Assembly: GCA_002238415.1 (NCBI GenBank)
Contig: MPMI01000033.1
Coordinates: 1 to 64,000, forward strand
DNA from: Desulfurellaceae bacterium bin18
GTDB taxonomy: Bacteria; Desulfobacterota; Binatia; Bin18
Direction of reading: 5' to 3'
DNA length: 64,000 nt
A program made the position numbers and the translations under genes. The notes beneath the pieces are model-generated. The model searched no databases. It was given only the letters and a program-made list of their open reading frames with translations, and had not been told where the DNA came from. Shown one piece after another: positions 33,944 to 42,659 of the stretch. The stretch's first letter is position 1. Every line of letters begins with the position of its first letter.

Positions 33944-35362
33944 TTACGTCTTGGCGGCGAGCCAGGCTTCGGTCTCGGTTAGCGTGTCTTTCAGACGTTG
34001 CAGGAGCAGGCCGACCTCCTGCTGGGTAATAATCAGCGGCGGCGCCATAAAAATAATATCAGGCCCGAGTTCCCGCACCAGGAGTCCGCGTTTCATGGCC
34101 GCCCGACGGACGTAGTCCGCGACATTGGTCTCGGGCGGAAAAGGCTCGCGCGTCTCTTTATTCTGGACGAACTCCAGGCCCGCGGTTAAGCCCAGACCCC
34201 GCACGTCACCAACAATGGGCGAGGAGTGCAATTCGGCCAGCCCCTCGTGAAAGAGCGCCCCCATCCGGGCCGCATGGTCGACGAGCTGGTCTCGCTCCAT
34301 AATTTCAAGCGTCTTCAGCCCGGCCGCGCAGCACACCGGATGACCGGAGTTGGTATAGCCGTGGGAGAAATCGGTGCCTTCGGGAGCCTGCAGAAAGGTG
34401 TCGTAAATCTTCTCGTGCAGGAGCACGGCACCGAGCGGCAGATAACCGCTATTGATGCCCTTGGCCGTGCTGATCATATCCGGGGTGACGCCCGCATGCT
34501 CAATGGCGAACATCTTGCCCGTCCGTCCGAAACCGGTAATGACCTCATCGGATACCATGAGCACATCATATTTGTCACAGATCGCCCGGATACGCTGGAA
34601 GTATTCCGGGGGAAGGGGGATGCCGCCACCGCCTCCCAAAACGGGTTCGGCAATAAAGAAGGCAACGGTTTCCGGCCCTTCTTCGAGAATGACCTTTTCC
34701 AGCATGTCTGCACAGGCGAGGGTGCAGGCCGGCTGCGTTCCACACTGCTCACAGCGATAGCGGTACGGGGTGGGGATATGTCGAACCTTTGACAGCATAG
34801 GCTCAAAGTGTTCGTGCATATGGGGGAGTCCCGTCAGGCTGGCGGCCCCATACGTTGCCCCATGATAGCTGCGGTCCAGCGCAATTGCCGTGGTTTTCTT
34901 CTCAAAACCGCGCAACCGGAAATAGAGGCGACTGACCTTGATGACCGTCTCGTTGGCTTCTGAACCGCCTGAGACAAAAATCACCCGGTTCAGCCCGTCT
35001 GGTGCATGCTGGGTTAATTTTGCTGCCAGCTCAATGGAGGGCGGGGTGGAGAAATTCCAGCCGCCTAAATGAAACGGGAGGGTCTTCATTTGCGCGTGGA
35101 CCGCATCGGCAATCTCGGTCTGGTCATAGCCCAAGCCCACATTGCCAATGCCGGAGCAGCCGTCGAGATACTGATTGCCCTCAGCATCCCAGAGATAGAC
35201 CCCTTTGCCTGCGACAATAACGGTGAAATCTCCGTCGGCATGATCCTGAAAGGTGGTAAAGACCGGCAGCTTATTCTGGCGTTCCAGGTCTCGTAACTTC
35301 TCAACGTCCAGCTCAAAGGGACGCGGAGCGGGCGGTTGCGCGTATGCCTGCTGCTGACTCAT
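33944..35362 (-). CDS. Class III aminotransferase with cysteine-rich insert
   Basis: A 472-residue PLP enzyme. Lys301 in ISTAKGINSGY is the Schiff-base lysine; VSDEVITGFGRTG holds the pyridine-binding Asp; EPVLGGGGGIPLPP is the family loop. A short insert YRCEQCGTQPACTLACAD has four cysteines, which several members of this aspartate-aminotransferase-fold subgroup also carry. AAGGAGGGTGAGAT precedes the ATG. It is a likely donor for the dead 145-bp copy at 31666-31810. Role is probably amine or omega-amino-acid transamination. Confidence 0.93.
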   Translation of the reverse strand: MSQQQAYAQPPAPRPFELDVEKLRDLERQNKLPVFTTFQDHADGDFTVIVAGKGVYLWDAEGNQYLDGCSGIGNVGLGYDQTEIADAVHAQMKTLPFHLGGWNFSTPPSIELAAKLTQHAPDGLNRVIFVSGGSEANETVIKVSRLYFRLRGFEKKTTAIALDRSYHGATYGAASLTGLPHMHEHFEPMLSKVRHIPTPYRYRCEQCGTQPACTLACADMLEKVILEEGPETVAFFIAEPVLGGGGGIPLPPEYFQRIRAICDKYDVLMVSDEVITGFGRTGKMFAIEHAGVTPDMISTAKGINSGYLPLGAVLLHEKIYDTFLQAPEGTDFSHGYTNSGHPVCCAAGLKTLEIMERDQLVDHAARMGALFHEGLAELHSSPIVGDVRGLGLTAGLEFVQNKETREPFPPETNVADYVRRAAMKRGLLVRELGPDIIFMAPPLIITQQEVGLLLQRLKDTLTETEAWLAAKT

Positions 35363-35590
35363 ATCTCACCCTCCTTATTCTTGAGTCCGGGTTGGGAATG
35401 TCACGCCGAGCGTAAGACCATTACCTGCCAGAGTCAAACGCAGAGCCGGACCGTAGACGACAACCAGCTCGTGTGCTCCTTGCCGACTCGTGCAGCTGTA
35501 TCGGACGCGACTATAGGCCGGACTTCATATGTGTCGATGGCGGGTGAGCGGTGTAGTGGTTTGGTTGAAGTAACTTTTGCCAGTGTGAGA

Positions 35591-35622
35591 CGGGAGCGCG
35601 GGCATTCTGCCCGCGCTCCCGG
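35591..35622 (-). terminator. Perfect 14-bp hairpin in a gene-free stretch
   Basis: CGGGAGCGCGGGCA (35591-35604) pairs perfectly with TGCCCGCGCTCCCG (35609-35622); I write the core loop as TTC or slightly larger because the innermost pairs may fray. It lies in the 332-bp gap between the aminotransferase start (35362) and the SDR stop (35695), so it is well placed to end the minus-strand operon that starts at 42300. No T tract follows. Similar GGGAGCGCGGGC palindromes are widespread intergenic repeats. The rest of the gap, which must hold the aminotransferase promoter, shows nothing clear. Confidence 0.6.
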
Positions 35623-35694
35623 AATATATCTGCTGAAAAGCAGTCCTAAACAGCCCGCCCGTGGCGTAGCAAGCCGCCCGGTGTCGCTACCCCT

Positions 35695-36456
35695 TTATTG
35701 CGCCACATAGCCGCCATCCACCGCCATAGGATGGCCGGTCACAAACGAGGCCGCTTCGGAACACAACCAGGCCACGGCTTCGCCGATCTCACTCGGTTGC
35801 GCCATACGACCAACGGGTTCCGCAGCGCTAATCCCTTCGGCCATTTCTGGCAATTTTTCAAAGGCGCGTTTGAGCATTGGCGTCTCCACAGCGCCTGGGC
35901 AGACCGCATTCACGCGAATGCCGGCCTTGGCGTACTCCAGGGCGGCCGTCTTGGTGAGTCCGACCACCCCATGTTTGGCTGCGACATAGGCAGACCCGGC
36001 CGGTATGCCTTGTAAACCTGCCACGGAGGCGGTGTTCACAATCGCCCCCCCGCCTTGGCTGAGCATCTGCTGGATTTCTGCTTTCATACTCAACCATACA
36101 CCTTTGAGGTTAATGCCGATCACTCTATCCCAGGTCGCCTCAGGATAGTCCGGGGTCGGTACGAAGTCTCCTTCGATACCCGCATTATTAAACGCGCAGT
36201 CCAGCCGACCATAGGTCTCAACCACTTGCTTGACCATGGCCTCGGTATCAGCCGTTTTGGAAACGTCGGTCTGGATAAAGATCGCGTCGCCACCAGCGTC
36301 TTTGATCAGGCGCACGGTTTCCTCGGCGCCTTCGACATTCACATCAGCCACTGCAACTTTTGCTCCTTCGCGAGCAAAAATCTGAGCAGTCGCCCGGCCA
36401 ATCCCAGTACTTGCACCCGTGATCAGAGCAACTTTTCCGTCTAAGAGTCCTGCCAT
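35695..36456 (-). CDS. Short-chain dehydrogenase/reductase (SDR)
   Basis: A 253-residue classical SDR: NAD(P) motif TGASTGIG near residue 13, the NNAG motif in FNNAGIEGD, and the catalytic Ser-Tyr-Lys in TASVAG and AYVAAKHGVV. It oxidises or reduces an alcohol/ketone. The ATG at 36456 follows AGGAGAGAGAGGAATCAC; a longer frame to 36507 overlaps the serine hydrolase gene and lacks support. It is the last gene of the minus-strand operon that starts at 42300. Confidence 0.93.
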   Translation of the reverse strand: MAGLLDGKVALITGASTGIGRATAQIFAREGAKVAVADVNVEGAEETVRLIKDAGGDAIFIQTDVSKTADTEAMVKQVVETYGRLDCAFNNAGIEGDFVPTPDYPEATWDRVIGINLKGVWLSMKAEIQQMLSQGGGAIVNTASVAGLQGIPAGSAYVAAKHGVVGLTKTAALEYAKAGIRVNAVCPGAVETPMLKRAFEKLPEMAEGISAAEPVGRMAQPSEIGEAVAWLCSEAASFVTGHPMAVDGGYVAQ

Positions 36457-36497
36457 GTGATTCCTCTCTCTCCTGAATAATGGATGAATCCCTGCTC

Positions 36498-37706
36498 TTA
36501 TTGCCACGCACCCGAGGAGCTGGTTTGGTAGCCAAGCGCGCGGTAGACAGCATCGACCAGGCTCTGCCCTCGCTCATTGAGCGAGGCGCCTGAACCCATC
36601 CGGTTCATGGTATAGCCAAACGACATGCCGGCTTTGGGGTCGGCAAAGCCAAACGAGCCGCCCGCGCCAACATGACCGAACGCCTCCTCGGAGAACAGGA
36701 CACTGTCCTGTACGCCCGCCGGCTCCTTGCGGTTGTCCATGGTTTTCATGAAACCCAGGGCAAACCGGGTCGGCATGACCAGTACGGCGTCTCTACCGGT
36801 TGAAGACGACACGCGGCCCATACGCGCCAGAGTATCGGCGTTGACCAGCTCGACGGCACCCTTTTTGCCACCCAAGGCGAGCGGTTCATACATGCCGGCC
36901 AGTCCGCGCGCGTTGGTGATCCCGCCCGCACCGCCAATTTCCGCGGCGTGCGCGGCCCGGGTGTCATACTCGGGAACGGCACCCATATAACCTCCAACGT
37001 TGAGTATGGCTAATGCCGCCAGCGTGCCCGGTGTGGCCATTTCCTGAAAGAGCGCGCTGTTTGGGTCGGGCTCGGCGGCAATCATGGGGGCAACCCTGGG
37101 CTCTTTGTCTTCGGGTAGACCGATCCAGAAGTCCAGGCCAAGGGGCTGGGCGATCTCGTCCCGAAAGAAGGTGCCGAGCGACTTGCCGGAGACGCGTCGT
37201 ACAACTTCGCCTATCAGCCAGCCATACGTGAGAGCATGATAGCCGTTCCGCGTGCCGGGCTCCCAAAACGGTTCTTCCTTAGCCAGCGCATTGACCATCA
37301 GGTCCCAATCCGCATAGGCACCTTGCGGTAAATCCTCACGCACGGCTGGCAGACCAGCCTGGTGATTGAGGAGCATCTTGACCTGGATATTTTCCTTACC
37401 GGCTTGGGCAAACTCGGGCCAATATTTGGCCACAGGCGCATCAAGGTCGAGTTCGCCGCGCGAGGCCAGGACGTGGGCGCAAATGGCCGTCGCCCCTTTT
37501 GTTGAGGAAAAGACAATGCTGACCGTCTCATCGGTCCACGGCGTATCGGTCTCGGTATTGGCCGTCCCGCCCCACAGATCGACCACGGTTTGCCCACCGA
37601 CGGTCACACATGCCGAGGCGCCAACTTCGCCCCGCTCGGCAAAATTGCGCTCGAACTCCTGCCGTACTTCCTGAAACTTTTGATCGCACGTTCCTTGGAC
37701 TGCCAT
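36498..37706 (-). CDS. Serine hydrolase, beta-lactamase/EstB family (copy 1)
   Basis: A 402-residue class C beta-lactamase-fold esterase. The Ser-x-x-Lys motif is Ser67-Ser-Thr-Lys70 in VFSSTKGAT. GYHALTYGWLIGEVV holds the Tyr motif, and GHVGAGGSFGFADP near the C-terminus is the region of the third motif. Such enzymes usually cleave esters rather than beta-lactams. AAAAGGAGGACCAGC precedes the ATG. No signal peptide is seen, so it is cytoplasmic. A paralogue with the SxxK motif at the same residue numbers lies at 49412-50545. Confidence 0.9.
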   Translation of the reverse strand: MAVQGTCDQKFQEVRQEFERNFAERGEVGASACVTVGGQTVVDLWGGTANTETDTPWTDETVSIVFSSTKGATAICAHVLASRGELDLDAPVAKYWPEFAQAGKENIQVKMLLNHQAGLPAVREDLPQGAYADWDLMVNALAKEEPFWEPGTRNGYHALTYGWLIGEVVRRVSGKSLGTFFRDEIAQPLGLDFWIGLPEDKEPRVAPMIAAEPDPNSALFQEMATPGTLAALAILNVGGYMGAVPEYDTRAAHAAEIGGAGGITNARGLAGMYEPLALGGKKGAVELVNADTLARMGRVSSSTGRDAVLVMPTRFALGFMKTMDNRKEPAGVQDSVLFSEEAFGHVGAGGSFGFADPKAGMSFGYTMNRMGSGASLNERGQSLVDAVYRALGYQTSSSGAWQ

Positions 37707-37809
37707 GCTGGTCCTCCTTTTTTGTCCAGACTTTACGCTCCTGCTGTATCAAATCGGAGCGGTAAAGTCTGTGGGCTTCAGACAATGAGCGAGGCAATCG
37801 AAAGCCATA

Positions 37810-38133
37810 TTATCCGAGCCGTTTCTGTCGCTCGCGGAGCAACAGGAATAATGGTAGGCCGGCGGCAAACGCCACTAGCCACGAAACCACGATACAGACA
37901 ATAAAATTCCGCACTCCCAGCGTTCGCCCCTCGGAGAATAACCAGACGTTATACGCGACAAACGCAATCAGCAGGTCGAACAGGAGCGAGGCTGTGACTG
38001 CACTCTCCATCGGCACAGTGAAGAAATCAACCAGGAGACTGCCGCCGGCACCCATATATTGGACGTTGTAATACATGGGGATCAGAACCCCTATAATAAC
38101 TAGAATTGCATAGACCATCTCGCGCGTTGACAT
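37810..38133 (-). CDS. Small integral membrane protein, DUF2834 type
   Basis: A 107-residue protein with three hydrophobic segments (VYAILVIIGVLIPMYYNV, LLFDLLIAFVAYNVWLF, NFIVCIVVSWLVAFAAGLP). The pattern fits DUF2834, a family of unknown function. The ATG at 38133 follows AGGAGGGAAAGT; an upstream ATG at 38151 is less likely. It lies between the amidohydrolase and the serine hydrolase in the operon. It may help move a substrate, but nothing in the sequence shows that. Confidence 0.78.
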   Translation of the reverse strand: MSTREMVYAILVIIGVLIPMYYNVQYMGAGGSLLVDFFTVPMESAVTASLLFDLLIAFVAYNVWLFSEGRTLGVRNFIVCIVVSWLVAFAAGLPLFLLLRERQKRLG

Positions 38134-38227
38134 ACTTTCCCTCCTGTTCAAAAGGGTTTCACTCTTGGCCTATATTTTGGGTGATTTAGAGTTCGACTAC
38201 ACTCCTCCTTTTGCGTAGCGTTCGGTT

Positions 38228-39379
38228 TTACACATTCAGTCCATAGAAACGGATCGCATTCTCTCCAAGGACTTTGTGTTGATCCTCCTCTGGCAACGGC
38301 GCGATGCGCTCCTTGAGTTCCTTGACGACTCCAAAATCAGCATCAATATGCGGATAGTCAGACGCCCACAGAAAGTAATCGGCACCAATATGCTCAATGA
38401 CCTTGGCGGTTAGCGTCTCATCAGGGTCTGCTGACACCAGGCATTGACGATAGAAATACTCACTCGGCGGCATTTTCAGAGAGGTCCGGCTGGCCATGGG
38501 ACGATACTTGTGATCGAGGCGGTCAAGCCAGGCCGAGATCCAGTTGGCTCCGGATTCAAGGACGGTACATTTCAGACGTGGATATTTCTCAAACATACCC
38601 AACGACATCATTTGGGTGAAGGCAGCCATCACATCAATGGCCAGAAAGGCAAAGGTAAATAATCCAGCTGACGCATCTGGTTTGAGCCATTCTTGAAACG
38701 AAGGGTTATCACGCACGACTACATGAAACCCAACGGGCATGTCTAAATCTTGCACCGTCTCCCAAAAACGGACAAAGGCCGAATCATCAAAATGTTTGCC
38801 GCCTCGGGCAGGCATATCCGGCGACAGATATACGCCCACACAGCCTTGCTCCTTAGCCCATTTTACTTCGTCTACTGCGCCTTCCGGGTCGAGCAGGGAG
38901 ATATGGGCAATTGGAAACAGCCGCTTGGGGTGGTCGCTGCAGAAGTCGATAATCCAGCGATTGTAGGCATGCGTATAGGCTGAGGCGAGTTTGGCTTCCA
39001 TGACCCAACCTTCCCAGAATATCCCAAGAGTCGGATACAACAGGGCAACATCGATCTGCTCTTCATCCATCACTCTGATACGCGCGGTTGGATCGTAACT
39101 GCCCAGCGGAGCACCATCAGCATACGTTCGCTTGCCTGGGGTGAAAAAGGCTTCGAGTTCCTCGGCATCTGAGCCCACGCCACCGATCGCGCCAAGCGTG
39201 CCACGGACGAGTTCACACGGCTTGTTATCGAACAACAATACTTCCCAGCCATTCTCATCGTGCTCCATGCGCACGGACCGGTCGCGGTATTTGGGGTCAA
39301 TGTATTTTTGCCACGTATCCAAAGGCTCTAAGACATGCCCGTCTGCATCGACAATCAGTCCACTCTTTGAGGTACTCAT
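38228..39379 (-). CDS. Amidohydrolase (amidohydrolase-2 / ACMS-decarboxylase-like family)
   Basis: A 383-residue TIM-barrel metal enzyme. DADGHVLEP near the N-terminus is the D-x-x-H metal motif, HVVVRD lies mid-barrel, and FLWASDYPHIDADF carries the C-terminal metal Asp. GGAGGAAACCT precedes the ATG. It starts 12 bp downstream of the D-aminoacylase-like gene, so they are co-transcribed. It is related to the enzyme at 6613-7827 but clearly diverged. The likely role is hydrolysis or decarboxylation of a ring-cleavage or amide product. Confidence 0.9.
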   Translation of the reverse strand: MSTSKSGLIVDADGHVLEPLDTWQKYIDPKYRDRSVRMEHDENGWEVLLFDNKPCELVRGTLGAIGGVGSDAEELEAFFTPGKRTYADGAPLGSYDPTARIRVMDEEQIDVALLYPTLGIFWEGWVMEAKLASAYTHAYNRWIIDFCSDHPKRLFPIAHISLLDPEGAVDEVKWAKEQGCVGVYLSPDMPARGGKHFDDSAFVRFWETVQDLDMPVGFHVVVRDNPSFQEWLKPDASAGLFTFAFLAIDVMAAFTQMMSLGMFEKYPRLKCTVLESGANWISAWLDRLDHKYRPMASRTSLKMPPSEYFYRQCLVSADPDETLTAKVIEHIGADYFLWASDYPHIDADFGVVKELKERIAPLPEEDQHKVLGENAIRFYGLNV

Positions 39380-39391
39380 AGGTTTCCTCCA

Positions 39392-41137
39392 TTACGCAGT
39401 TGCCCGCTGCTGTTGTGCACACTCGCCGCTTCTAACGACTTTTCCAGGACGGGCCCCGGTTGCTTCGCCGTTTTCTTGTACGACTTCTCCGCTGACTAAT
39501 GAGGCCACATAGCCTCGGGCCGTTTGCATCAGGCGGGGCATGTCGGCAGGCAGATCGTGTACCATTTCCGGCTTCTCAATGTGGAGCGCATCCAGGTCTA
39601 TGAGGTTCAAATCAGCTTTCATGCCGGGTTCGAGGGTGCCCCGATCATGCATACCGAACAGCCGGGCTGTATCGCGGCTCTGTTTCTTAACCACAAGCTC
39701 AATCGGGAGATGGTACGGATCGTCTTCTGCGCGGTTCCGTACCCAGTCGATAAGCATAAAGGTCTGGACACTGGCATCACAGATCGTGCGCATATGGGCA
39801 CCCGAGTCACTGCCACCCATGACGGTCATGGGATGGGTCAGCATTTCGTACAACGGGTCACGACTCTGCTCGGCATAGCCGGCAATGGCATACATGAGGA
39901 AGGCGCGTCCATCGTCCTCTAACAACAGATCATACACAACTTCACGCGGATCACAGCCACGCCGGGCAGCTATGGCAGCGACATTAGTGTCTCCATCAGG
40001 GAAGTAGTTGAGCGGCTGGCCCATGGGGTAGGTCATCCGCCACGTGGATTCCTGTTGATACAAGATAGACATACCAGCCGTGTTTGGGTCTTCTTCGGTC
40101 AGCAGGCGTTTGCGCATATCAGGGTTGCGTAGGGCCTGCATTTTTTCTGCATGCGGGAGAGCCTTAAGCGGTGCATAACTCGGCAAATATTGGAACGGAT
40201 TTTCACCTTGAAAACTGAACAGAATAGTGACCGGTCGGGCAAAGACCTGCGGAATAATCCGTGCTCCGTTATTCGTGGCTGTTTCACAGCGCTGTAAGAT
40301 ATCGCGCCAGACATGAGGTTGTGGGTTTGTCTGCGCGAGCAAGAATGTCACCGGGCAGCCGCTTGCCGCCAGCTCCTGCATCCAACCTAGTTCGCTATCA
40401 ATGTTTTGTCCAAGTACAGCGTCTGAGACGACTTCCATAAGGCCACGTCCGGTTTGGGTAATCCCGCGACCAATACCTAACAACTCATCCGGGCTGGCGA
40501 AGGTACCAGGGACGGGCACGCCTTCTGGCGTGGCATGGACCATAGTTCGAGAGGTGGAGAAGCCTAACGCACCGGCTTCGATGGCAGCCCGAGCCACGGT
40601 CGCCATTTGTTCGATATCTTCTGGGGCAGCTGATTCTTTGCCAGCTCCCCGCTCGCCCATGACGTATAGGCGCAAAGGGATATGCGGTATCTGCGTGCCA
40701 ACATCAATCGTGCGGGGAATAGCGTCGATCGCGTCTAGATATTCTGGGAAGGTTTCCCACTGCCAGTCGATACCAGCCGACAAGGATTGGCGCGGAATAT
40801 CTTCAACGCTTTCCATCATGCCAATCAGTTCTTCACGACGCTCAGGTACAACCGGCGCAAAGCCCACACCGCAATTACCCATAACGATCGTAGACACTCC
40901 ATGCCACAGCGATGGAGTCAGCAACGGGTCCCACGATACCTGGCCATCATAATGGGTATGCACATCCACCCAGCCAGGGGCTACTATCAGTCCGTCCGCC
41001 TTTAATGTCCGTTTCGCTTGGCCCAAATCCGAACCGACCCCGCTAATCTTGCCATCCGTAACTGCGATATCTCCAGTGAAACTGGGTTGTCCGGTTCCGT
41101 CAGCAATCGTTCCGCCTTGAACGATGAGATCATGCAT
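39392..41137 (-). CDS. N-acyl-D-amino-acid deacylase-like amidohydrolase (paralogue of 10201-11925)
   Basis: A 581-residue D-aminoacylase-like metal amidohydrolase. His60-x-His62 (DVHTHYDGQ) and Cys89 (MGNCGVGF) are at the same residue numbers as in the paralogue at 10201. The body is similar throughout. The ATG at 41137 is preceded by AGGAGGTAATA, a near-perfect ribosome site; the longer frame to 41167 is not needed. It lies 69 bp after the PF10118-type gene in the same operon. Substrate unknown; an N-acyl amide or cyclic imide is likely. Confidence 0.91.
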   Translation of the reverse strand: MHDLIVQGGTIADGTGQPSFTGDIAVTDGKISGVGSDLGQAKRTLKADGLIVAPGWVDVHTHYDGQVSWDPLLTPSLWHGVSTIVMGNCGVGFAPVVPERREELIGMMESVEDIPRQSLSAGIDWQWETFPEYLDAIDAIPRTIDVGTQIPHIPLRLYVMGERGAGKESAAPEDIEQMATVARAAIEAGALGFSTSRTMVHATPEGVPVPGTFASPDELLGIGRGITQTGRGLMEVVSDAVLGQNIDSELGWMQELAASGCPVTFLLAQTNPQPHVWRDILQRCETATNNGARIIPQVFARPVTILFSFQGENPFQYLPSYAPLKALPHAEKMQALRNPDMRKRLLTEEDPNTAGMSILYQQESTWRMTYPMGQPLNYFPDGDTNVAAIAARRGCDPREVVYDLLLEDDGRAFLMYAIAGYAEQSRDPLYEMLTHPMTVMGGSDSGAHMRTICDASVQTFMLIDWVRNRAEDDPYHLPIELVVKKQSRDTARLFGMHDRGTLEPGMKADLNLIDLDALHIEKPEMVHDLPADMPRLMQTARGYVASLVSGEVVQENGEATGARPGKVVRSGECAQQQRATA

Positions 41138-41206
41138 TATTACCTCCTGTCCGTTTTTCGACGACACATAAGCCGTCTCGATGGGTAATGATTTCTGTCA
41201 GCTTGT

Positions 41207-42088
41207 CTATTGCGCAGGGAGCATCTCCTTTGGAGACAAAGACATCTTGGTAGTATCGAGCTTAGTCAGCCCAACTTCCCCTTTGTCGAATAGCGCGACC
41301 CACTCCTTCATCCATTCCGGATTGGCGACATGGGACGGATGATGGCCCGGCATGGCGTAACGGATGGTGCGTGGTAGGAAGGATACAAACAATCGGAAGG
41401 CAATCTTCTTGATTGTCCAACGGGTCTTCCACTTGCCCCATAGGCCATCAGCCTTGAGCAACACGATATAGGTGCCCCGGATAAGGCCCATCATATGGAT
41501 GAGAGCGCACAGGATGCCGTAGGCTCGATACCAATGTCCACCATACAGATGTTGATACACATCAAAGGCAAGGTTCTTGTGTTCGATTTCCTCGATCAAA
41601 TGCCACAGCCACATGGAAGCTACGGGTCGATCGGCCTCACCAAAAAAATGTTTACGCTGTTCGATCAGCATATGTGCAATCGACAATGCCATAACTTCAA
41701 AGCCGGCCGTATACGCGACCTGGTATTTGAGAGAGCGTTTGCCGAGTTCTTGATACTCTCGCTCCATCTGCTTTTCCCGCTCGCGAAGCTGGGGATAGCC
41801 TTTGGCAATCAGCACCTCGTTGAACCGGCGGTGTTGTTTAAAGTGCTGGGCTTCCTGGCCCATCCAAGCTTTGGCTTCTTCTAGCAAAGCAGGATCAGAG
41901 ATGTGTTTCGTCGCCTTCCGAATAGAGTCAATGATAAACGGCTCCATATAGGGCAGCAGCATGGAGGCGCCGTTGGCTAACTGGCTGAGGACGGGCTTGG
42001 CGGGGTTCCAGTAAGGTTTGAAGTTCTTGGGAAACTCGAATTGCACCTTCCGCACTAAAATCCCCTTGTCCGTTTTTTTGTCGCTCAT
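41207..42088 (-). CDS. PF10118-type 'metal-dependent hydrolase' with di-iron-like motif
   Basis: A 293-residue, mostly helical protein that I recognise as the family named 'predicted metal-dependent hydrolase' (PF10118). It shows Glu49, Glu79-x-x-His82, Glu131 and Glu167-x-x-His170. That order is the classic E, ExxH, E, ExxH set of ferritin-like di-iron oxygenases, so an oxygenase role is as plausible as a hydrolase role. This is my inference. The start overlaps the stop of the small gene before it (ATGA), with TAAGGAGGAGTTACGCAC inside that gene as ribosome site, so the two are translationally coupled. End fragments of related genes recur at 54995 and 62613. Confidence 0.82.
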   Translation of the reverse strand: MSDKKTDKGILVRKVQFEFPKNFKPYWNPAKPVLSQLANGASMLLPYMEPFIIDSIRKATKHISDPALLEEAKAWMGQEAQHFKQHRRFNEVLIAKGYPQLREREKQMEREYQELGKRSLKYQVAYTAGFEVMALSIAHMLIEQRKHFFGEADRPVASMWLWHLIEEIEHKNLAFDVYQHLYGGHWYRAYGILCALIHMMGLIRGTYIVLLKADGLWGKWKTRWTIKKIAFRLFVSFLPRTIRYAMPGHHPSHVANPEWMKEWVALFDKGEVGLTKLDTTKMSLSPKEMLPAQ

Positions 42089-42300
42089 GTGCGTAACTCC
42101 TCCTTAAAGCGGTGGAAGGTGGCCGGGTCACGAAACACAAACCGTCGTCCCTCAATGCTCAGTCCATAACGTTCGTCTGCGCGCAAAGGCTCATCCGCGC
42201 TGATCTCGCGTCCTCCAAGGGCGCGCAAGGTTTTTTGCAGAGACACTCTGGTGCGAGGACGAACATGTGCTGGGTCAGTGTGATTGGCTTTTGGCGCCAT
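42085..42300 (-). CDS. Small unknown protein, first gene of the sigma-54 operon
   Basis: A 71-residue basic and acidic protein from the ATG at 42300, which follows AGGAGAAGAGCC. It ends in ERYGLSIEGRRFVFRD and HRFKEELRT. I do not recognise the family. It has no membrane segment or signal peptide. Its stop overlaps the start of the PF10118-type gene by 4 bases. A truncated relative lies at 52214-52330 with the C-terminal half well conserved (DERYGLSIGGRRFVSRD), which shows that this is a real coding sequence. It may be a partner or chaperone of the PF10118-type protein. Confidence 0.65.
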   Translation of the reverse strand: MAPKANHTDPAHVRPRTRVSLQKTLRALGGREISADEPLRADERYGLSIEGRRFVFRDPATFHRFKEELRT

Positions 42301-42343
42301 GGCTCTTCTCCTATCCGGTTGATGCGCAATGGACCTAGAGAAC

Positions 42344-42360
42344 AGCAATGTCGGTGCCAA
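42344..42360 (-). promoter_or_regulatory. Sigma-54 (RpoN) -24/-12 promoter
   Basis: On the minus strand the sequence reads TTGGCAC-CGACA-TTGCT, an exact match to TGGCAC-N5-TTGCW with GG and GC ten bases apart. It lies 44 bp upstream of the small gene at 42300. The neighbouring gene at 42995-44485 encodes a sigma-54-dependent activator, so this is very likely its target. Confidence 0.85.
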
Positions 42361-42542
42361 CGCTCCTGCGAGAATGGGTGAGGAAATAATTCTCAGGGAA
42401 TCAGGCGTTTAGAAAGGACAGAGGCAGATGAGCGGGACGAAACGGTAACGGTGTGCGCCGCAATCTCCTGCACGCTGCACACCGTGCGCACAGTGTGCGT
42501 TTTCCCTGCGGACTGAAAAGACCCTTGCAACAAAGAATCTTT

Positions 42543-42659
42543 CCATTTGTGACTGTGGTCTTTACAATGCGAACTGGGCGTTGTCGCCCCATTTCAATGA
42601 GGAGTGCACGCAATGACGAAAGGCGAGCATACCAAAACATATACCGCGAAGCAGATTGA
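42543..42659 (+). pseudogene. Remnant: C-terminus of a BrnT-type toxin
   Basis: The plus strand reads FVTVVFTMRTGRCRPISMRS and then ARNDERRAYQ, which matches the end of BrnT toxins (RxRxISARxATxxERxxY). The upstream part that would complete the toxin fold is missing; the frame before it does not look like BrnT. Its 3' end overlaps the start of the BrnA gene, the normal arrangement of the pair. Confidence 0.65.

Noticed and set aside
42453..42659. A 68-residue plus-strand frame as an independent gene
   Set aside because: Only its last third resembles a protein family (BrnT); the beginning looks like non-coding sequence, so I list it as a toxin remnant.
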